In this document: positions 59,275 to 64,000 of the stretch, piece by piece
Layout of the letters: each line of letters starts with the position of its first letter
How positions within the stretch are numbered: the first letter of the stretch is position 1
NCBI GenBank assembly: GCA_041599135.1
Contig: JBFHXD010000001.1
Span: 1-64,000 of the forward strand
Reading direction: 5' to 3'
Length of the DNA stretch: 64,000 bases
From: CSP1-5 sp041599135
GTDB lineage: Bacteria; Methylomirabilota; Methylomirabilia; Methylomirabilales; CSP1-5
The notes under the pieces: model-generated
What the model saw: only the letters and a program-made list of their open reading frames with translations
Told to the model about the DNA's origin: nothing
The model's database searches: none
Translations under genes and position numbers: made by a program

Positions 59275-60545
59275 GATAGCCTCTCTTTCTTCGACGAGGC
59301 GTCGCCAGCGGTCCACAACAGGAGGAGGAAGAATAGCGGAGCACCAATGGCCGTCAGGATCAGAAACCATGTGGCCTTTCCGAAGGCTGACAGCAGGACG
59401 ATACCATAAATAAAGTCTCGGTTCGCCAGAGCGTCCAACAGCCGAGACACGCCTGGCGCCGGTGATCGCACAATCGACGTAAAGAGAGGACCGTCTGAGC
59501 GCTTTTCGCGCATCGTATGCCAATAGGCGAACCAGGCCGAGCCCACAGTGCCAGCAACCGCCATGGTTCCCAGCAGCAAGGGCCACGGCGCCTGGACGGC
59601 AAGACTCCACCCGACCGCCATGCACGAGAACACCGCAACATGGACTGCGTTATCTCCCCAGAAATCGATCAGACCGCCCCAGCGGGACTCTTGAAACTTC
59701 AAGCGGGCCAGCTCGCCATCGCACCCATCCAGGATGGAGTGTGCCAAAAAGAGGAGCGCACCGGTGAGTTGATACGCCGGGCTCGAGGAGAGAAAGAAGG
59801 GAGCAGCGAGCAACCCGATCCCAATACTCACGGCGGTCATGGTGTTGGGTGTGATGCGCGTAGACACGAGCCGGCGAGAAATCGCCAGGGAGATCCATCG
59901 CTCGAAGTGACGCGACATGAAGCCTTCGGTCTCTTTGACCAGCCCGCGGAGGAGCCAGTCCTCAGCCTTGGCAACATCGCGTGGTCTGGTCAGAGCGAGC
60001 ATCCCGTGCTGACCAAGCGGCTGGTCTACCGTATTGAAGGACTGCCCGAGGGCGGCGAAGAGGCCTGAAGCCGGAAGGGCACGCGACACAATCGAGGAAA
60101 TCGTGTGCGAGTCGGCCGCGTCGATCACTGCCACCCCTTCGGCATCGCGATACAGCATCCCGGGCTCGACCGGCATGTTCAAGAGCCTCCGGAACGAATC
60201 CGTTTGGGCAAGGACATTCGCCGCGAGGAACACAATACGTCCGGGCGGGAGCGGCTCGATCGTCTCACCAGGAGGAAGCACCGTGGCCGGCACGCCATTA
60301 AGCAGACGCCGCATCCCAGCAGGCTCCGCGGTTTGTACTACAATCCGCTCGAACCCCGCACGACGAGCTGCCAACACACTCCGACGTAACAGGGGAAGCC
60401 CCAAGAGAACCGTGCGAGGTGAAACCTGCGTGTGTTCACCGGTAGACGGAACGATGAACAAGACACTTCTCGCAGTCGCGCGCTCTTGAGCGTTGTGGCT
60501 TGCTGTCGTCACGCCGACGAATTCAACCTTGCCCATCCCCATCAT
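59271..60545 (-). CDS. CDP-alcohol phosphotransferase with degenerate nucleotidyltransferase domain
   Basis: 424 residues. Residues about 20-190 look like a nucleotidyltransferase fold, but the Gly-rich LAxGxGxR loop is replaced by FIVPSTGEHTQ, so it is probably inactive or changed. Residues about 200-400 form the CDP-alcohol phosphatidyltransferase domain with the D-x2-DG-x-AR-x8-G-x3-D-x3-D motif (ILDGCDGELARLKFQESR, then GGLIDFWGDNAVH) and about six membrane helices. The layout matches IPCT/DIPPS of thermophiles, which joins two inositols through phosphate. ATG 60545 (ATGATG) overlaps the dehydrogenase stop. Confidence 0.84.
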   Translation of the reverse strand: MMGMGKVEFVGVTTASHNAQERATARSVLFIVPSTGEHTQVSPRTVLLGLPLLRRSVLAARRAGFERIVVQTAEPAGMRRLLNGVPATVLPPGETIEPLPPGRIVFLAANVLAQTDSFRRLLNMPVEPGMLYRDAEGVAVIDAADSHTISSIVSRALPASGLFAALGQSFNTVDQPLGQHGMLALTRPRDVAKAEDWLLRGLVKETEGFMSRHFERWISLAISRRLVSTRITPNTMTAVSIGIGLLAAPFFLSSSPAYQLTGALLFLAHSILDGCDGELARLKFQESRWGGLIDFWGDNAVHVAVFSCMAVGWSLAVQAPWPLLLGTMAVAGTVGSAWFAYWHTMREKRSDGPLFTSIVRSPAPGVSRLLDALANRDFIYGIVLLSAFGKATWFLILTAIGAPLFFLLLLWTAGDASSKKERLS

Positions 60546-61597
60546 CGTGCTGCAATCAGCGGTAACGGCCCAGGGACTGGAAGCCATGCTCCGTCTTGCC
60601 GACTGGAGTCTTGGGCCAACGCCTCCAAGGTGACACAGAGAGAGGCCTCCACCACACTTTGCCCCTTGACGGTCGCGCCACCGGTCACCTCTGCTACGAA
60701 GTCGTTTGCCACCCCCTGGAACCAGTCAGGGTGATGGGAGCCGGTCGATAAGGCAGGAGGACACACCCATCGCTGCTCGCCCACCTGGGAATTCAATGGG
60801 GTCAGCACCACGGTGTCGTCCTCGATACGCAGCATCCCCCGGCTGCCTTCCAGGCTGGCCCAGTTCCGTCTCTCCGTGGAAGCCCACGTGACAAAGACTT
60901 CCGCCGTCGCACTGGAAAACGCGAGCCGAACCGTCGCGGTGTCCTCGATCGGCCACTCCGTGTACCGCCGCCTTTCCAGTCGCGCGCTGATCTGATCCGG
61001 CACCTGGCCCATCCATGCGTACAGGACATAGAACGCATGCCACCCATGGTCCATCAGGACCCCGCCTCCGGCCACGGCGGGGTCGACGCGCCAATTTCCA
61101 TCCTGGGCTTCGACGGCCGTCGCAGGCTTCGCGCGAAGGGTCTGCCAGGTGCATCGCTGGATTTCGCCGATCGATTCCTGCCGGAGAAGCTCAGACACTT
61201 TCCGGATGAGAGGCGCCTGATGCCAGTTGTGCACCGTGGACAGCACGCGGTCATTCTTGGCCAGAAGTTCGGCCACAGCATCCAGGTCTTCTCGCCGACT
61301 CACCAACGGCTTTTCGCAGAGGATATGCAAGCCATGCTGCAGCGCAGTCCGAATCAGCGCTGCATGCGTCGCGGGCGGTGTACAGATATCCACGAAGTCA
61401 ACCACCTCGCCGACGAGCAGCGCATCCAGGGATTCGTACCAGCGGGCCCGAGGCAGATGTTTCTGCAGTTCTTGCCGCCGTGCCGAGCACGTATCAGCCG
61501 CAGCGACAATTTCAATATCCGGTCGCTCCAACCATCCCGGCAGGTGCCCGTGGACCGCCACATTTCCCAGCCCAATAATTGCTCCCCGCAAGGTCAT
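60542..61597 (-). CDS. Gfo/Idh/MocA-family dehydrogenase
   Basis: 351 residues. NAD motif GAIIGLGNVAVHGHLPGWL, DFVDICTPPATHAALIRTAL, catalytic ILCEKPLV, GGGVLMDHGWHAFYVL. The family oxidises sugar or cyclitol hydroxyls; in this operon inositol or inositol phosphate is the likely substrate, giving an inosose. ATG 61597 is 1 bp after the aminotransferase stop. Confidence 0.86.
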   Translation of the reverse strand: MTLRGAIIGLGNVAVHGHLPGWLERPDIEIVAAADTCSARRQELQKHLPRARWYESLDALLVGEVVDFVDICTPPATHAALIRTALQHGLHILCEKPLVSRREDLDAVAELLAKNDRVLSTVHNWHQAPLIRKVSELLRQESIGEIQRCTWQTLRAKPATAVEAQDGNWRVDPAVAGGGVLMDHGWHAFYVLYAWMGQVPDQISARLERRRYTEWPIEDTATVRLAFSSATAEVFVTWASTERRNWASLEGSRGMLRIEDDTVVLTPLNSQVGEQRWVCPPALSTGSHHPDWFQGVANDFVAEVTGGATVKGQSVVEASLCVTLEALAQDSSRQDGAWLPVPGPLPLIAAR

Positions 61598-61598
61598 A

Positions 61599-62924
61599 CT
61601 ATCCAAGTCGCCATGCCTTGGCGACCGCCGCCATGGCCTCATCCAGGATGGCCAACCCCTCCAATGCGGTGCCTTCTTTGATAATCAACGGTGGATTGAG
61701 GCGAATGACGGGTGAATAACACATGGCCACCAGACCCCGTCGCAGGCACTCCTGAAAGAGCGCCCGCGTCACCTCCGTCGGGAGGAGCTCCTTCGTTACA
61801 CGATCCTTAACCAGCTCCATCCCGAGCATCAGCCCTTTGCCGCGCACATCTCCCACAAACCGGTATTTCTCTTTCAGCGCCTCGAGCCTCGCCAGCATGA
61901 CCGCCCCGACGCGCTCTGCATTTGTTACAAGGTCCTCTTTCAGAATAATTTCCAGCGAAGCGAGGCCAGCGGCAGCGCCCAGCGGATTCCCGCCATAACT
62001 CGAGGAGCTGCCGCTGGGATTGGCAAATGGTTTCGCCCGCGTCAGTTCGTCCGTCGAGATGATCCCACTAATAGGAAAGCCGCCCCCCATGCCTTTGCCG
62101 ACCGCCATAACATCGGGCACGACGCCGTCATGATCGCATCCCCACATTTTCCCGGTCCGTCCGAACCCGGTCAGCAACTCATCCGCAATGAGCAGCGCAT
62201 CGTGTTCCTTGGCAATCGCCTGTACCGCCCTGAGAAAGCCGTCCGGTGGGATGACATTCCCGGACGTCCCTTGCATCGGCTCGATGACGATTGCTGCGAT
62301 TTCGCCCTGCGTCTGGTAGCGAATGAGGTGGCGAAGGTGTTCCGCGCAGGCAATGCCACAATCCGGATAGGTCAAATGCAACGGACACCTGTAGCAGTGG
62401 GCATACGGAGACAGGTAGAGTCCCGGCATAAACGGCCCCAAATGTTGCTTGAAGTCGTCTCCCAGGAGTCCCAACACCCCGCCGGTCTTGCCATGAAATC
62501 CTCCCCAGAACCCGACAAACTCAAACTTGCGCGTCGCCGACTTGGCCAGCCGGAAGGCCGCCTCCACCGCCTCGGCCCCCCCCGAAAACAGCTGGATACG
62601 GGAGAGCCCTTCCGGGGTGACTGAGGCAAGGAGCTCGAGGAACCGGTTCCGCGTGTCCGTTGTAAAACTGCCAAAGGTCAGGCGTTCGACCTGCCGTCGT
62701 AATGCATCGACATAGTGCGGATGACAGTGCCCCACACTGCCGACACCAATCCCGGCGATGAAATCGATGTACTCGTTCCCATCCTCGTCGATCAGGGTGC
62801 AGCCTTTCCCCCGAGCCATCGCCAACTCTGAGTAGAGCGCGATGGACTGAAGCCCAGGGGCCATGTGTCGCTGTTCCTGCTCGACAATGTGGAGTGAGCG
62901 GGGCCCTGGTACCTTCCGACTCAT
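61599..62924 (-). CDS. Class III aminotransferase
   Basis: 441 residues, PLP fold type I. LIDEDGNEYIDFIAGIGVGSVGHCHP, SGGAEAVEAAFRLAK, IVIEPMQGTSG, LIADELLTGFGRTG, and the PLP lysine in AVGKGMGGGFPISG. Closest in style to GABA/ornithine aminotransferases. An unusual Cys-rich insert (AHCYRCPLHLTYPDCGIACAEH) is present. With the dehydrogenase it could convert an inosose to an aminocyclitol. Overlaps the ATP-grasp gene by 4 bp. Confidence 0.86.
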   Translation of the reverse strand: MSRKVPGPRSLHIVEQEQRHMAPGLQSIALYSELAMARGKGCTLIDEDGNEYIDFIAGIGVGSVGHCHPHYVDALRRQVERLTFGSFTTDTRNRFLELLASVTPEGLSRIQLFSGGAEAVEAAFRLAKSATRKFEFVGFWGGFHGKTGGVLGLLGDDFKQHLGPFMPGLYLSPYAHCYRCPLHLTYPDCGIACAEHLRHLIRYQTQGEIAAIVIEPMQGTSGNVIPPDGFLRAVQAIAKEHDALLIADELLTGFGRTGKMWGCDHDGVVPDVMAVGKGMGGGFPISGIISTDELTRAKPFANPSGSSSSYGGNPLGAAAGLASLEIILKEDLVTNAERVGAVMLARLEALKEKYRFVGDVRGKGLMLGMELVKDRVTKELLPTEVTRALFQECLRRGLVAMCYSPVIRLNPPLIIKEGTALEGLAILDEAMAAVAKAWRLG

Positions 62925-63763
62925 CGGACCGATCCTCTGCTGAACCGGGCCTCCAGGTACGAGGCAATCCGCGCCGACGCCTCATCGCGGTATAACGCAA
63001 AGCTCGGCCAGGCATTCAGATCAATCAACATGACTGCTCCCTCTTTCGTCGCGATGGCATCGCCGCCGTAGACCTCAAGACCCAGGGCCGCCGCCGCCTG
63101 TTGGACGAACGCGGCCAGCACCTGGGTATCGAAGGGGTACCTGGCTAACTGCTGCTCCTTATGGTAGAACCATTGAAACCATGGCTGGTATCCCGGAACG
63201 TGGCCAGGATCCCCGACGCCGTAAAATTTGATCAGGTCGCCGATGATATTGGGCTGGATCACCGCTTGCGGAATCCCGCGCTGGGCGAGATTCTGGAGGG
63301 CTTCCTGAGCCGCGGCTCGGGTCGGCGCAAAGACCACGTCACCCGCCTGAGTATTGTGAACATCGGCTCGTTTGACCCAGACCGGTTCAGCGACCTGAGG
63401 GTCTGCCGCTGCCGTCGAGACAAACACGCTCCGCGGAAAGGGAATGGCGGCTTGCTCAATGAGAGGGATCATGCGGTCCCGGTACGTATTGAGCACCGCC
63501 GATGGACTATTCACCTGAAGGACGCCCCGCGCTTCATACCGGGAAAGTAAACGGAGGACCGCGGGGCGCTCACACATCAGAAAGATGAATGCCGGAGGCT
63601 GATCGTCTGTCTCGCTCACCTCGTCCGGGTTTTTCAGGCTCACCTGGAATCCCCGAGCTTCCAGATGCTTTCCCGTCAGCCGAAGGATTTCCGCATCATC
63701 AAACTCCCGTCCGGGCGAATGGGTCTGCTCCCGAAAAATTCCCAAGCACCACAGATCGCTCAC
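62921..63763 (-). CDS. ATP-grasp ligase
   Basis: 280 residues. N-terminal substrate domain (FIFLMCERPAVLRLLSRYEARGVLQVNSP), ATP-grasp domain (PVWVKRADVHNTQAGDVVFAP, VIQPNIIGDLIKFYGVG) and the metal site IDLNAWPSFA. Such enzymes join a carboxylate to an amine. In this operon the amine could be the product of the aminotransferase. Overlaps both neighbours by 4 bp. Confidence 0.8.
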   Translation of the reverse strand: MSDLWCLGIFREQTHSPGREFDDAEILRLTGKHLEARGFQVSLKNPDEVSETDDQPPAFIFLMCERPAVLRLLSRYEARGVLQVNSPSAVLNTYRDRMIPLIEQAAIPFPRSVFVSTAAADPQVAEPVWVKRADVHNTQAGDVVFAPTRAAAQEALQNLAQRGIPQAVIQPNIIGDLIKFYGVGDPGHVPGYQPWFQWFYHKEQQLARYPFDTQVLAAFVQQAAAALGLEVYGGDAIATKEGAVMLIDLNAWPSFALYRDEASARIASYLEARFSRGSVR

Positions 63764-64000
63764 CGCGGCTCTCCCGACGCACGCTGCTGCGGCTGCCCTG
63801 CGCGGCTGGCCAGCATTTCAGCCAGGGAGATATCCTCGCCCCGATCGACATCCACCACGGCCGGCAGGATGACCCCGTATACGGGCTCTCCCAGATTCAG
63901 CAGCCAGACCAGGAACTCCCGCAGCCTTTTCACTCCGAGCGGAGGGGACATACGCCGTACCCGTTCGGGAACGAGATACATCCCCGCCGTGACGACATCC
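63760..64000 (-). CDS. Nucleotidyltransferase, C-terminal part, cut by the window end
   Basis: The frame is open to the right edge; only the last 79 residues are here. TAGMYLVPERVRRM and FLVWLLNLGEPVYGVILPAVVDVDRGEDISLAEML are the usual end of NTP-transferase (sugar or inositol nucleotidyltransferase) domains, with the conserved DVDxxEDL metal site. It would supply the CDP-activated unit for the phosphotransferase at 59271 if it is CTP-specific; the N-terminal loop that would show this lies outside. Confidence 0.75.
   Translation of the reverse strand, partial: DVVTAGMYLVPERVRRMSPPLGVKRLREFLVWLLNLGEPVYGVILPAVVDVDRGEDISLAEMLASRAGQPQQRASGEPR

Overview
The window is a GC-rich (about 60% by eye) bacterial chromosome segment packed with genes. 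Lipoproteins with lipoboxes, a Tat-exported respiratory complex and multihaem cytochromes indicate a Gram-negative-type respiring bacterium. Alternative complex III, type II SQR, TreT, PPi-type phosphofructokinase, TtuA/TtuB and an inositol-phosphate operon would fit a deep lineage such as Methylomirabilota (NC10) or a relative, possibly with thermophilic ancestry. There is no rRNA or marker gene here to settle the taxonomy, so this is inference.

Region 1 (1-11 kb, + strand) is respiratory. It holds the tail of an ethylbenzene-dehydrogenase-type haem subunit, its TorD-like chaperone, sulfide:quinone oxidoreductase, a cupin, a small cytochrome c, and an alternative complex III operon (actA-B-C-D-F-E) ending in a dihaem cytochrome c. 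Region 2 (11-19 kb) has a sigma-54 promoter driving an HTH protein, a TIGR04053-like radical SAM/SPASM enzyme and an FNR-type regulator with four candidate cluster cysteines. An NtrBC-type pair and an ADP-forming acyl-CoA synthetase (split alpha/beta) follow. Region 3 (19-28 kb) has rnpB on the minus strand, mltG, a ttuB-ttuA tRNA-thiolation pair, trehalose synthase treT, PPi-type PFK (own sigma-54 promoter), glycogen phosphorylase and trmI.

Region 4 (28-39.6 kb) includes nitrogen control: glnE, and glnB-glnA behind a sigma-54 promoter. It also has two genes behind near-identical sigma-54 promoters (a Cys-rich mini-protein and a PilZ protein), an SDR, an unknown protein, a HEAT/TPR protein, a HAD-like protein and galT. 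Region 5 (39.6-53 kb, all minus strand) looks like a D-amino-acid, oxoproline and cell-wall salvage region. The two halves of mammalian D-glutamate cyclase (DUF1445 and DUF4392) are separate genes bracketing hydantoinase/oxoprolinase HyuA-HyuB. Next to it are a peptidase C26 amidotransferase, an N-acyl-D-amino-acid deacylase, a nuclease/lamin-tail protein, a SIS protein, AnmK and an M20 amidohydrolase.

Region 6 (53-64 kb, minus strand) is a run of mostly overlapping genes: nucleotidyltransferase (cut by the window edge), ATP-grasp ligase, class III aminotransferase, Gfo/Idh/MocA dehydrogenase, CDP-alcohol phosphotransferase, inositol-3-phosphate synthase, a PAP-like metallophosphoesterase lipoprotein, a second lipoprotein and a large exported TPR protein. 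Together these could make and export a modified (amino-)inositol phosphodiester; this is the best candidate for an undescribed system.

Two themes cut across the window. Five close matches to the sigma-54 -24/-12 element lie in intergenic DNA. Seven intergenic dyad elements are built from degenerate 8-bp (CTAG-rich) or 7-bp (ACCGATG-like) units.
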